Source: a virus
DNA: 64,000 nt
Virus record (IMG/VR): IMGVR_UViG_3300046169_000103
Location: 1 to 64,000 of that record
Reading direction: 5' to 3' (one strand)
Shown here: piece by piece, positions 1 through 7,410 of the stretch
Position numbering within the stretch: position 1 is the first letter of the stretch
Layout: each line of letters begins with the position of its first letter
The notes under the pieces: generated by a model
What the model saw: the letters and a program-made list of their open reading frames with translations, nothing else
What the model was told of the DNA's origin: nothing
The model's database searches: none
Program-made: the position numbers and the translations under genes

Positions 1-44
1 TATTTTAACCAAACCAAACCAAAAATAATAACTAAATTATAATT

Positions 45-509
45 ATGAAAAAACACATATTCGGTACATTCATTCTTGCTAATAGAATGAATCTAAAAAG
101 AAAGATTCTTTTGATTGAATCAAAAGGAAATGAGGAAACAGAAAGATCATTGCTTGCGATTGATAGATTGAAAGAATTGCAATCTTCATTGAATGAAGCA
201 ATTGCATTAAAGAATGATGGGAAGCATGACATTGACGGGATTGCCCTTTCATCAGTAATTGAACAAAGGGAAGCAGATGTTTTAACTTTCCTTCAGGAAA
301 ACAAGATTTTCCCAAGTCAAAAAGGATTCGAGTCGATTTGCAATTATGCAGATCATTCAACGAATTTGCCTAAGGAATTTCCCAAGTTTGGAATTGATTT
401 TGTTTATTCAGATGAGCAGAAGAAAACCTTACAAGGTTTATTCTCTACTGATAAAGCTTGGCTTTCATCTGAAAAGGGGAATGAATCTGAGAAAGGAATT
501 TCTTTCTGA
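45..509 (+). CDS. hypothetical protein, A+T-rich block gene 1
   Basis: A 154-residue product of unknown function. It is rich in Lys, Glu and Leu and mostly predicted helical, with no recognisable enzyme motif and no signal peptide. The codons are clearly more A/T-rich than those of the genes after 1.7 kb. Its last 29 bases overlap the next gene in another frame, so the two products could be a translationally coupled pair or the halves of one frameshifted gene. No obvious Shine-Dalgarno precedes the ATG. Confidence 0.55.
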   Translation: MKKHIFGTFILANRMNLKRKILLIESKGNEETERSLLAIDRLKELQSSLNEAIALKNDGKHDIDGIALSSVIEQREADVLTFLQENKIFPSQKGFESICNYADHSTNLPKEFPKFGIDFVYSDEQKKTLQGLFSTDKAWLSSEKGNESEKGISF

Positions 510-801
510 ATTTCAATCTAAAGGTTCAATTGGAAGAAGATCATTCTCTATTTCAATGCATAATGGGAAAGCAAAAATCAAAGGGGGATATCAAATTGAA
601 TCTGAATTTGATGAAGATTTAGAGAAAAAATTCTTTGAAAGACAAAATCAAAAGAATCATTTTGGATTGCTTGCAAATACTGAAGAAAAACCGGTAGAGG
701 AAAAAACCTGCAAGGAATTGAGGCTAGAATGTAAAAGCTTAAATCTTTCATCAAAAGGAAAGAAATCTGAATTGATTGAACGAATTTCTGCAAACTCTTA
801 A
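481..801 (+). CDS. SAP-domain-like small protein
   Basis: A 106-residue product if started at the ATG at 481; a longer reading from 346 overlaps the previous gene too far to be credible. The last 35 or so residues (CKELRLECKSLNL, then SKGKKSELIERI) match the SAP helix-extension-helix motif, a small DNA-binding module. A basic middle part and an acidic stretch precede it. SAP motifs occur in phage and bacterial DNA-handling proteins, so a DNA-associated role is likely, but nothing shows which. It directly follows the gene at 45 and shares its A/T-rich codon use. A single-base frame change near 480 could fuse the two into one protein of about 255 residues. Confidence 0.5.
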   Translation: MNLRKEFLSEFQSKGSIGRRSFSISMHNGKAKIKGGYQIESEFDEDLEKKFFERQNQKNHFGLLANTEEKPVEEKTCKELRLECKSLNLSSKGKKSELIERISANS

Positions 802-1007
802 ATCTTAATATCTAATCTTTGTACATATGAAAACCAAACTTGGGAATATGACGCATTCAGAATGGCTTCGCCATAATGAAAAAGCTTGAACGCAAACAAA
901 ATCAAAAAAGAAGGCAAGTAATATGTACAAAGATAAGGATTCAAAGATGCAGATAATGAAAGAAGGAAAGGTTCTATAGAAGGTCAACGGCTAGATTGAT
1001 TGCGAGA

Positions 1008-1565
1008 ATGAGTAATCCATTACTCACCTTATTTCATGGCACATACATTCAAAAAGCAAGATGCAGAATTGTTTGCCATACATCAATCGGGACAAAAGTA
1101 ATTCTGCAAAGGAATAGAAGATTTGGGGAATTTAAAGTAGTAAATCAAAAGTTTGAAAATCTTACATTGAAAGAAACAGAAATTGAATGGAAGGAATGTC
1201 TTGCAACATTCAAAAGATTTTTTCCTGAGAGAATTGAAAAGGTAATTGACGAGAATACTTTACCCCAAGATTTGCCCTCTCATATGGTTACACATTGCAA
1301 AAATATCAAATCGACATTCAAGAAAATTGAATTCACTCCAATAGGGGGAAAGACTCAATCAATCGAATCAAATTCCTATTCCCCTATCTATGAAGATCAT
1401 GGCAAAAATAAAATTGGTAATGACATTGAACTTAATTTTACAAAAGTGAATGAATGCATTGAAAACCAAAAGGAAAAAAAATCTTTTGAATGTGCTAAGG
1501 ATTTCCAATTCATCAATCCCAATGGATCTGAAAAATCTTTTAAAGTTATCAATCAAATAAAGTAA
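1008..1565 (+). CDS. hypothetical protein, A+T-rich block gene 3
   Basis: A 185-residue product from the ATG at 1008; an in-frame TTG at 996 would add four residues. It is basic in the first half and Lys/Glu/Asn-rich in the second, with no recognised domain. Its stop codon lies inside the stem of the intrinsic terminator at 1561-1587, so it is the last gene of its transcript. The 200 bases before it (802-1007) hold only tiny reading frames, for example 26 codons from 876, which I do not call. Confidence 0.45.
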   Translation: MSNPLLTLFHGTYIQKARCRIVCHTSIGTKVILQRNRRFGEFKVVNQKFENLTLKETEIEWKECLATFKRFFPERIEKVIDENTLPQDLPSHMVTHCKNIKSTFKKIEFTPIGGKTQSIESNSYSPIYEDHGKNKIGNDIELNFTKVNECIENQKEKKSFECAKDFQFINPNGSEKSFKVINQIK

Positions 1566-1587
1566 GGTTAATCCCTTACTTTTTTTT
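1561..1587 (+). terminator. intrinsic terminator
   Basis: A perfect 7-bp inverted repeat, AGTAAGG and CCTTACT, with a 6-base loop, followed at once by a run of eight T. It ends the A+T-rich block; the stop codon of the gene at 1008 sits in the stem. Confidence 0.8.
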
Positions 1588-1615
1588 CGCCTTCCTATCA
1601 TTATTGCAACGCTTG

Positions 1616-1642
1616 GCACGGGTCTTTGGCTCGTGCTTTTTT
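1616..1642 (+). terminator. second intrinsic terminator
   Basis: GCACG and CGTGC arms with an 11-base loop, followed by six T. It lies 30 bases after the first terminator and in front of the next gene, so it isolates the block to its left from the early operon. Confidence 0.65.
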
Positions 1643-1683
1643 ATGCCTAATTAACTAACCCGCCCTCTGGAGGGGGCAATATT

Positions 1684-1875
1684 ATGATCAATCTTATAGA
1701 TAACCAAGGTAACCTTATAAACAATGAAAGGTTATCAGCAGATAAGAAGCACCCTTTGCTTAGAACCTTGTTTGAGTCCTACTCATTAGACTTCGGACGC
1801 ATCAAGGTAATGTATCCTAATGCGGTGCGAGTAGTTATAAATTTCAACGACAAGCGCCTAGACATAGCACTTTAA
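1684..1875 (+). CDS. small hypothetical protein
   Basis: A 63-residue product, unknown function. A strong GGAGGG ribosome-binding sequence lies about 10 bases before the ATG. It is embedded in an imperfect GC-rich hairpin (GCCCTC pairing with GAGGGGGC), which could mask the site. It is the first gene after the double terminator. Confidence 0.5.
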   Translation: MINLIDNQGNLINNERLSADKKHPLLRTLFESYSLDFGRIKVMYPNAVRVVINFNDKRLDIAL

Positions 1876-1971
1876 CATCCAAGACTTATGAAAATTACTT
1901 ATTAACTTCTTATATTATAATCTATGCATTGGGTCTTTTTGGCTCTTTGCTCTAACCTATGTGTACTTCTC

Positions 1972-2220
1972 ATGAAGACTCTCTCTTATCCCCCCTCTAA
2001 GCTATCTAAGCATATGACATATCTTATGTCCCATCAGGCTTCCAGTTCCTGGACTCCCGATGAGGATAGAATGAGCCGTGCGGTGCTGAATCGTTTAGCT
2101 GAAGCCCATGGCGTGATGGGTGGTGAAGACATGGATCCGATGGCAAGGGCTCGCTACTATTGCCTGTGTAAACAATCTCTCGATAATGGTTGTCTTTTAG
2201 TTTCTAAAAGCATGACCTAA
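1972..2220 (+). CDS. small hypothetical protein
   Basis: An 82-residue product from the ATG at 1972; an upstream in-frame ATG at 1924 would add a hydrophobic 16-residue leader. The C-terminal half contains a WTPDEDR segment and looks helical. No family recognised. Its stop overlaps the conserved promoter-like element at 2213. Confidence 0.45.
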   Translation: MKTLSYPPSKLSKHMTYLMSHQASSSWTPDEDRMSRAVLNRLAEAHGVMGGEDMDPMARARYYCLCKQSLDNGCLLVSKSMT

Positions 2221-2228
2221 TTTAATAC
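2213..2228 (+). promoter_or_regulatory. conserved TGACCTAA promoter-like element, copy 1
   Basis: Reads TGACCTAATTTAATAC, ending 18 bases before the ATG at 2247. It is the least symmetric of the eight copies. A small hairpin (CTTTTAG and CTAAAAG, 3-base loop) lies just before it at 2194-2210. Orientation agrees with the downstream gene. Confidence 0.5.
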
Positions 2229-2246
2229 ATCATAATATCAAATACT

Positions 2247-2624
2247 ATGGATAAAGAAAAATCAGTATATCAGCATGTCATTGATGGCACTGCTAATTTC
2301 CCGGGTCTAAAGTCACTTGGCTCATCCACTTATTGGGGTGGTTGCTATTGTGCTATTTGTGGGGACAGGGAATATCAAAAGGAAGAACCATACTACGCAG
2401 GACTTGTGCCTCGTCATGTGAGGTTCTGGGACTGCGATGACGGGTGGAAGTCAGGTGTGTTGTGCAAGCATTGCCTTGATGAAGTCGCACATCGTGGACC
2501 AAGGGATGATGACTATGCTAGTCAAGATGCTCGCACAAATGAGGATGCAGTCAATGAACTAGCAAGCCTCATGGGTGATGATGCCGATGGACTCCAATCA
2601 ATGTTGGAGGACTTTAATCTATGA
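2247..2624 (+). CDS. Cys-rich putative zinc-binding protein
   Basis: A 125-residue acidic protein. Cysteines at 33, 35 and 38 (CYCAIC) and at 63, 73 and 76 (CDD...CKHC) look like a treble-clef or zinc-ribbon type metal site, with an Asp/Glu-rich C-terminal third. Such small zinc proteins are common in phage early operons as adaptors or host-takeover factors; I do not recognise the specific family. It is the first gene behind promoter-like copy 1, and its stop overlaps the next ATG. Confidence 0.55.
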   Translation: MDKEKSVYQHVIDGTANFPGLKSLGSSTYWGGCYCAICGDREYQKEEPYYAGLVPRHVRFWDCDDGWKSGVLCKHCLDEVAHRGPRDDDYASQDARTNEDAVNELASLMGDDADGLQSMLEDFNL

Positions 2625-2920
2625 TGGAATCACCAGACAAATCACCAGACATATATGATGTTTATAGTGGTACGCATGACATAGATATACCACTGCATTT
2701 CACGCAAGAGGTTAACATATCTGATTCAGTTGTAGGCACTGAGCTATCCATCGCTACGCCCAAAAGTGCCACTACGCACTCTATTGTTACTATTATCTCT
2801 CATCTCGCAGATCAACTAGAGGATAGATTTGGTAGTGGGCATCAACGCAACAGGGCTAAGAAGTTAGTCAAACTATTGGACATGATCAAGAAGTATGAGG
2901 GGGTGACAGATGAGTACTAA
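2621..2920 (+). CDS. hypothetical protein
   Basis: A 99-residue product. The N-terminal half is Ser/Thr/Asp-rich and probably disordered; the C-terminal half is basic and helical. It overlaps both neighbours (ATGATG at 2621; the next start at 2910), so translation is probably coupled. Function unknown. Confidence 0.5.
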   Translation: MMESPDKSPDIYDVYSGTHDIDIPLHFTQEVNISDSVVGTELSIATPKSATTHSIVTIISHLADQLEDRFGSGHQRNRAKKLVKLLDMIKKYEGVTDEY

Positions 2921-3740
2921 ATCTACTATTTCTCTATCCATTGACCCTGACAATATACAGGGGAGTCTAGCTTACGATAAAGGCTATTCTAATGAATATG
3001 TTGAGATGTCATCTGTTCGCATAGGTAGGCTACACAAGGATAGAAATAATGTAGGTGTATGGGATGCTGTGGCTGTTGAGCGATTTGCTATGTTCTGTGC
3101 CGCCTGTGCAGGTAAGAATAGTCATCAACAATCAGCCAAACTAGATCGGTTTAGTGAAGACCTATTCGATGTAGTGCATGAATGGGTGGTGGATTACAAG
3201 GCTGAGCTTATCGATATCAACATAGAAGATATCGGTATGGTAAGCATGTTTGGCTTAATGCGTTCCATTGCTGGATATGACTATATATCCGAGGCGATTA
3301 AGCGTAGTAAGCTAGGCAAGTGGAATCTATTAGCTCCGGGCTTCAAGGCTATGGCTATGGATGACACATTTCCAGGTAAGATGGGCGATAGACTAGATAA
3401 GGTAGCTAAGTACTCAGGGTATGGGTTAAAGACTGCCTCCCTATTTAATATGCATGTCTTTCATGAGCCGTGTGCCTGCTTAGATACATATATACTTAGA
3501 TGGCTTGCTGGTGACACCATGTTCCATGATGCCCCAATAGATATACTGCCCCCTTCATACAAGGGTGTGCCACGCCAATCGATCAGTAATTGGGATGTAT
3601 ACAGCCGATGGGAGGATGCCTTCCTATCAGAGTGCGTGCGTCGTGGGATGTCCCCCCTTGAACTTGATAAACAAATATGGATACACGCCCGTATCAAAAC
3701 AGAAAAACCTAATAAAACACAGGAATTATGCCTAACTTAA
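2910..3740 (+). CDS. HhH-GPD-type DNA glycosylase-like protein
   Basis: A 276-residue protein. Residues about 165-200 read YSGYGLKTAS, then CLDTYILRWL. This matches the helix-hairpin-helix plus conserved Asp of the HhH-GPD base-excision superfamily (typical pattern GxGxKTA...xxDxHIxR). Lys174 sits where OGG1-type bifunctional glycosylase/lyases have their catalytic Lys, and Asp192 where the essential Asp lies. The rest of the chain is not familiar. The inferred role is excision of a modified or mismatched base from DNA. Possible targets are damaged bases, or bases of the host that are modified differently from the phage's own. It overlaps the preceding gene by 11 bases and lies in the same operon as a cytosine methyltransferase and a DpdA-like enzyme. 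The alternative is a catalytically inactive HhH DNA-binding protein. Confidence 0.55.
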   Translation: MSTKSTISLSIDPDNIQGSLAYDKGYSNEYVEMSSVRIGRLHKDRNNVGVWDAVAVERFAMFCAACAGKNSHQQSAKLDRFSEDLFDVVHEWVVDYKAELIDINIEDIGMVSMFGLMRSIAGYDYISEAIKRSKLGKWNLLAPGFKAMAMDDTFPGKMGDRLDKVAKYSGYGLKTASLFNMHVFHEPCACLDTYILRWLAGDTMFHDAPIDILPPSYKGVPRQSISNWDVYSRWEDAFLSECVRRGMSPLELDKQIWIHARIKTEKPNKTQELCLT

Positions 3741-3982
3741 CTATAGTTGGACTCGAGGATAGTTGCCACTCGGATTATCAATGCTTCGTCTTTGACGGAA
3801 TTAAATCAGCTGAGTCACCTGACATTGCTAAATTTATCACCCGATGGGTGGATGAGCAATTCTCACACCGCAAGACAATCCCACCTGTTGAGGGGGAAGA
3901 TTACCATGTGAATATCAGACACATCAATGCCATCACTGATGCCAGCACCCATGATGTGAAAGAACCGCACTTACATCTTTAA
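3728..3982 (+). CDS. hypothetical protein, probable N-terminal part of a frameshifted gene
   Basis: An 84-residue reading with normal codon use up to about residue 75. In the next frame the text continues as NRTYIFNHFWGSREES and IYRNVTLVNRALL. It then returns to the first frame as DQGIKHAKSWTTSALN, which runs into the gene at 4142. This suggests that 3728-4495 is a single gene of about 255 codons carrying two compensating frame changes. Function unknown. Confidence 0.45.
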   Translation: MPNLTIVGLEDSCHSDYQCFVFDGIKSAESPDIAKFITRWVDEQFSHRKTIPPVEGEDYHVNIRHINAITDASTHDVKEPHLHL

Positions 3983-4141
3983 CCACTTTTGGGGTTCCCG
4001 AGAGGAGTCTATTTATCGCAACGTGACGCTAGTTAATCGGGCGTTGTTATAGATCAAGGGATAAAGCATGCAAAGTCTTGGACTACGAGCGCCTTGAACC
4101 ATGCCAAACCTGCCCCATTTCACTTTACCACACCTACATTT
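3950..4141 (+). other. coding-like stretch hidden between two reading frames
   Basis: No start codon and no intact frame, yet two consecutive frames give protein-like text (see the entry at 3728). I see no RNA gene here. Short complementary words (CAACG and CGTTG, ACGC and GCGT) are present but not compelling. Best read as the interrupted middle of a gene spanning 3728-4495. Confidence 0.4.
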
Positions 4142-4495
4142 ATGACAATAGACGATATAAAACTAAAGGGTTTCGCAGGCTTAAGCTCTGTGGAAACAGA
4201 ACCAATGAAAACATCCGATGAGGATTCTGAATTCATGCGTGTAATGAGCAATGGTGAGTACCTTGCCCATATATGCCAATACACCAATCCAATGGTGGGT
4301 CCATTCATTATTCAAGCAATCAATGAATTCTGCGAGGCAACCATCAAGAAGGGGGATGAGCTTATTGCTAATGAGAAAAAGCAAGAGGAGGAAGGCGTAA
4401 TCAATCTCATGTCCAATGAGCTATGGGTTGAGGTAGCCAAGTGGCTACGCCTACAAAACTACTACCAATACGAGGAGGAAGCCAATGTCAGCTAA
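4142..4495 (+). CDS. hypothetical protein, probable C-terminal part of a frameshifted gene
   Basis: A 117-residue product from the ATG at 4142. It is acidic and helical with a Lys/Glu-rich segment near residue 80. The frame is open back to 4037, with only TTG starts there. Its stop overlaps the next gene by 11 bases. Function unknown; see the entry at 3728 for the likely fusion. Confidence 0.45.
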   Translation: MTIDDIKLKGFAGLSSVETEPMKTSDEDSEFMRVMSNGEYLAHICQYTNPMVGPFIIQAINEFCEATIKKGDELIANEKKQEEEGVINLMSNELWVEVAKWLRLQNYYQYEEEANVS

Positions 4496-4697
4496 ACCAG
4501 AAGATATACTATCCACACCTGCTCATGTCCGTGAGATGCAAGAGGAGGCAACTAAGAGCGAGGACGAGGAATGGGTGACTGTCGCATCAGGCAAGACTGA
4601 GCGTGAGCCAGTCAAGCAATCTAAGCGTATCAAACGGCTTACTCGTAGAAAAAACTACGGCACATGCCTTTCAACCATATCCCCTCACAGATCATGA
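4485..4697 (+). CDS. small charged hypothetical protein
   Basis: A 70-residue, strongly charged product, acidic then basic at the C-terminus. The start overlaps the previous gene and GGAGG lies 8 bases upstream. The last 17 residues overlap the ligase fragment in another frame, so the true end is uncertain. No family recognised. Confidence 0.45.
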   Translation: MSAKPEDILSTPAHVREMQEEATKSEDEEWVTVASGKTEREPVKQSKRIKRLTRRKNYGTCLSTISPHRS

Positions 4698-4921
4698 ACT
4701 ACGCAAGACCGGAATCAATGGGCTATATTCATGGCGAGAGTGACTTACTAAAGTGCCCGCCACGATTCTTAGCTGAATATAAATATAATGGATGGGCAAT
4801 AGGTGTATCCCCTAACAAGGTAGAGACTAGGCATGGTAAATCATTGCCTCCTATCATTGCCGATCAGTGCCGTGACAACATTGAAAAGTTGCGTGGTATG
4901 ATCGACTGGGATTTCTGCTAA
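4664..4921 (+). pseudogene. ATP-dependent DNA ligase-like, fragment 1 (nucleotide-binding part)
   Basis: 85 codons. Residues 37-44, AEYKYNGW, are nucleotidyltransferase motif I. Lys40 would be the adenylated lysine; the usual KxDG is here KxNG. The following segment (VETRHGKSLP) fits the strand after motif I. The frame stops at 4921 just as the sequence continues in the next frame with motif III-like HAELM. Together with fragments 2 and 3 this is a small covalent nucleotidyltransferase, most likely a DNA ligase sealing nicks in phage DNA. Whether the stop is real or a one-base extra T at 4911-4913 cannot be decided here. Confidence 0.5.
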
Positions 4922-4922
4922 T

Positions 4923-5165
4923 ATGGTCCACGCTGAATTGATGTGTATCACCGAGCGTGGGTGTCCAAAAGATACAATTATTGTTCATGATTGTATGGGT
5001 GGGTTCTCAAGTGAATGCACTCATTACGATAGAGTTTCTTTAATGTGGCTATCCACACCACTCGTGTTCCATGCAGGTAATCTATTAAAGCCTTATCTGC
5101 AGAGTGGTGAGCTACCCAATGGTTGGGAGGGGAGAGTGGCGGGGTCTGGCGGCCAAAGCGAGTAA
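4923..5165 (+). pseudogene. ATP-dependent DNA ligase-like, fragment 2
   Basis: 80 codons, one frame over from fragment 1. It begins MVHAELM, resembling ligase motif III (the DGEL element). The last 12 or so residues are out of frame: from about 5140 the frame one base back reads GVWRPKRVRYYEH and continues protein-like to about 5220. The switch lies in the G-rich run at 5128-5137. Confidence 0.45.
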
Positions 5166-5177
5166 GATATTACGAGC

Positions 5178-5378
5178 ATGATGACCACGGGCACTCCCCT
5201 AATCTTTCATCAGCACTCAAAGGAGCAGCTTAGGTTCAACGCACAATGCGGTGAGCATTTCTATGAGGGCTTTGTGTATAAAAAAATTAGTGCTCATTAC
5301 GGAGCACGAAATGCGTGGTTCAAGCAACGCATTCAAAATCAAATACTAAAATATAATAAGGAGGAAGTATATGCCTAA
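5178..5378 (+). pseudogene. ATP-dependent DNA ligase-like, fragment 3
   Basis: 66 codons; the useful part starts at about residue 16. EGFVYKK is motif IV and AWFKQRI is motif V of the ATP/NAD ligase-capping superfamily. Those two motifs in the right order and spacing, with motif I in fragment 1, are what identify the gene. It ends eight bases after the start of the next small gene, which has a strong AAGGAGG ribosome-binding site. Confidence 0.5.
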
Positions 5379-5576
5379 AACCAGATGTATTCGTTGTCGT
5401 CAGACAACCTAAAGGGGGTCGCCCAATGTTGGCGTACCCAGGAGCCGTATTCAACACTCACGCCAGAAGCTATTGATGCTATGCGTACGCATCGTGCATC
5501 TCTAGCTCAGTATTCCAAGAGGGATTCTTTGGAAGTGTATGTTCACAGAACAAATAACAAAAATCGTATCAGATGA
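5371..5576 (+). pseudogene. small CxxC protein, frame-disrupted
   Basis: A strong AAGGAGG lies 6 bases before the ATG at 5371. That frame starts MPKTRCIRCRQ (CxxC knuckle) but stops after 13 codons. The adjacent frame (ATG at 5385) carries the rest, with protein-like text TPEAIDAMRTHRASL and a basic C-terminus, ending at 5576. One missing base near 5400 would restore a product of about 68 residues. A small zinc-knuckle protein is likely; function unknown. Confidence 0.4.
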
Positions 5577-6037
5577 TTACAAAAACTGATCTATTACAAG
5601 AGTTTCAAAACTCCCTCATATGCGTGAAGTTATATGAGACTAGGATGCATGACCGATTGGATTTGATTAGGCATCTATCCTTGAATGGGTGGAAGATTCC
5701 AGCGTTTGATGTGCCTAATTGGTTAATAGATAATAACTTCTTGGAGCAAGATATCAGCATTGTATCCCTCAATGATCGTGGCGAAGAGTACCTCAAGATA
5801 CTTGAAACCGCAGAGGGTGACCGACCAGGTAGTATGTACTTCAATAGTACTGAAGCTGAGAAGAATAAGGAAGGTTCTATGTATGGGCATCCATTGTTCA
5901 GTGAATGCTCACTATATGAGGATGTTACCCACTCTACTCCTAGTTCTAAACTTAGCCTATATCTTAACCCCACTGGTAGAGCATTTGATGCTAAATGGGT
6001 AAAGTATGATGGTGGTACGGAGTACACACGAAAGTGA
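5573..6037 (+). CDS. hypothetical protein
   Basis: A 154-residue product whose ATG overlaps the preceding stop. The first 90 residues have alternating helices (DLLQEFQNSL, RLDLIRHLSL, then a VSLNDRGEEYL segment) reminiscent of a winged-helix fold, but no motif is decisive. Function unknown. Confidence 0.5.
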   Translation: MITKTDLLQEFQNSLICVKLYETRMHDRLDLIRHLSLNGWKIPAFDVPNWLIDNNFLEQDISIVSLNDRGEEYLKILETAEGDRPGSMYFNSTEAEKNKEGSMYGHPLFSECSLYEDVTHSTPSSKLSLYLNPTGRAFDAKWVKYDGGTEYTRK

Positions 6038-6054
6038 GTGCGGTAGTTAACATA

Positions 6055-6198
6055 ATGGATGGATCTGTTTCCATCACCCTGTCCCCTAAACAATTAGAAT
6101 CACTTCTCTATGATGGTGGGGATATCGTTGTGAAGGTTGATGTGGATGGTGCTGAGTCAGATATAACAATCAAGAAAGGAGAATGGAATGGGATATGA
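6055..6198 (+). CDS. very small hypothetical protein
   Basis: A 47-codon gene, MDGSVSITLSPKQLESLL onward, ending DITIKKGEWNGI. A GTG at 6034 overlapping the previous stop could be the start instead and adds seven residues. It fills what would otherwise be a gap, and its stop overlaps the next ATG by 11 bases. It has a beta-rich pattern; function unknown. Confidence 0.45.
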   Translation: MDGSVSITLSPKQLESLLYDGGDIVVKVDVDGAESDITIKKGEWNGI

Positions 6199-6373
6199 TG
6201 TTGAGGACCTAGCTAGGGATGCAATGCGTGTTCCTATCATTGCCGAACAAATCAATCAATCTGTCCAACAAATGGGCGAAGTTATAAATAAATTCGAAGA
6301 ATATCTAGATGCATCTGCACCTGTTATCTCGATTAAACATAAGGAGGAAAAAGAAAATGTCGACGAAGTCTAA
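6188..6373 (+). CDS. small helical hypothetical protein
   Basis: A 61-residue product, helical with Gln/Glu-rich heptad-like spacing around residues 18-42, and so possibly a coiled coil. AAAGGAG lies 7 bases before the ATG. Function unknown. Confidence 0.45.
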   Translation: MGYDVEDLARDAMRVPIIAEQINQSVQQMGEVINKFEEYLDASAPVISIKHKEEKENVDEV

Positions 6374-7013
6374 AGAGTGGCAATTATTCAAGAAATGCAG
6401 GGAGGATATTATGTCCAACTATACTAGACCTGAGCAGTCTGCTATGAAACAAAAGTGGACTGATGAATGTCTTGTGCCACTTGGATACAATCACGAGTTT
6501 GAGTTTGTTCGTTGCAAGGAGAAATCCGATGACGAAAAAGCCAAGCTATTCAATGAGTGGTCAGATATGTTCAGGGATGGCAAGTTCAACCCTGATCGTA
6601 AGACAAAAGTAACCAAGAAGGTAAAGCCTAAGCGTGGTGCATCATTGGATGACCTGAGCTTGGATGAACCTGTGGTCAATACGCCTGACACTACAAATAT
6701 TAAAGAACCAACCGAGGTTGATAAAGTTGTCGACCAACAGGTAAAGGAAATGCCTGACTTGGTTGAGCTTACTGAACAAAAACCTAAACCTAAACCAAAG
6801 GAGGATAAGGCTATGCCAAAATCAAAGAAAGAACTACTCCTCGAGGCAATCAGTGCCTTAGAGGAAGAAGAGAGTACCGGAATAACAGAGGAGCAAGTGG
6901 AGGAAATCTCCAAGCGTGTTGCTGTTAAAGTATTTACTGACCTATTTTCTGAGGTCAGTGAAACAATAACAAGCACTCTCTCTAGCTATGTGGAGGATAC
7001 AAAGAACCAATGA
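6357..7013 (+). CDS. hypothetical protein with Pro/Lys linker and coiled coil
   Basis: A 218-residue product from the ATG at 6357, chosen because AAGGAGG lies upstream; a start at 6309 would overlap the previous gene. It has an N-terminal basic helical part, then a Lys/Pro/Glu-rich linker, then a Leu/Glu-rich helical C-terminus. The layout resembles phage accessory DNA-binding or scaffold proteins but matches no named family that I know. Confidence 0.5.
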   Translation: MSTKSKEWQLFKKCREDIMSNYTRPEQSAMKQKWTDECLVPLGYNHEFEFVRCKEKSDDEKAKLFNEWSDMFRDGKFNPDRKTKVTKKVKPKRGASLDDLSLDEPVVNTPDTTNIKEPTEVDKVVDQQVKEMPDLVELTEQKPKPKPKEDKAMPKSKKELLLEAISALEEEESTGITEEQVEEISKRVAVKVFTDLFSEVSETITSTLSSYVEDTKNQ

Positions 7014-7153
7014 GAACTATGAGTGTGGACAAAATAGCTGAAAAACTAATGGACGAGACAGATTCCATGTGGCGCAAGAATGAACTCACTACCGAGGAAT
7101 ATTATGCAGCCCGTCACTTCATAAGGAGGTTTAAAGATGAAATTGGGAAGTAG
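7010..7153 (+). CDS. very small hypothetical protein
   Basis: 47 codons, MRTMSVDKIAEKLMDE onward, ending RRFKDEIGK. It is tightly packed: the ATG overlaps the previous stop and the end overlaps the next start by 17 bases. It looks like a single amphipathic helical protein. Function unknown. Confidence 0.45.
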   Translation: MRTMSVDKIAEKLMDETDSMWRKNELTTEEYYAARHFIRRFKDEIGK

Positions 7154-7337
7154 TGGTAATTTCAATCACCCGATGGGGGACTCTCCCCCTGACGATGACC
7201 GCTCGGACGAGGCAATAGACTCATGCCGTGAGTGGGTGAAGCATAAAGACGAAATGGAACAACTAGAGGTATATCTACTTAGTGATTTCGATATACATAA
7301 ACACCAAATAGAGGAAATAATATTACAAAATGATTAA
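7137..7337 (+). CDS. small acidic hypothetical protein
   Basis: A 66-residue acidic protein with a perfect AGGAGG 8 bases before the ATG. The N-terminus is Asp/Pro-rich and the rest helical. Function unknown. Confidence 0.45.
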   Translation: MKLGSSGNFNHPMGDSPPDDDRSDEAIDSCREWVKHKDEMEQLEVYLLSDFDIHKHQIEEIILQND

Positions 7338-7410
7338 AGAACTAATAACGACCCACAACCTTGGGCTTGATGTACGGATCAAAGATAATGCAAGGGAGGA
7401 TAACCAATGA
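7330..7410 (+). CDS. possible 26-residue peptide gene
   Basis: ATG at 7330 overlaps the previous stop and the TGA at 7408 overlaps the next ATG (ATGA at 7407). This arrangement is typical of a real coupled gene. The product, MIKELITTHNLGLDV onward, is too short to classify. Confidence 0.35.
   Translation: MIKELITTHNLGLDVRIKDNAREDNQ

Noticed and set aside
876-956. 26-codon basic reading frame in the gap before the gene at 1008
   Set aside because: Short, followed by in-frame stops, and no convincing ribosome-binding site.
3983-4141. Possible structured RNA or regulatory region between two genes
   Set aside because: Only short weak stems; two frames give convincing protein text across it, so interrupted coding is the better explanation.
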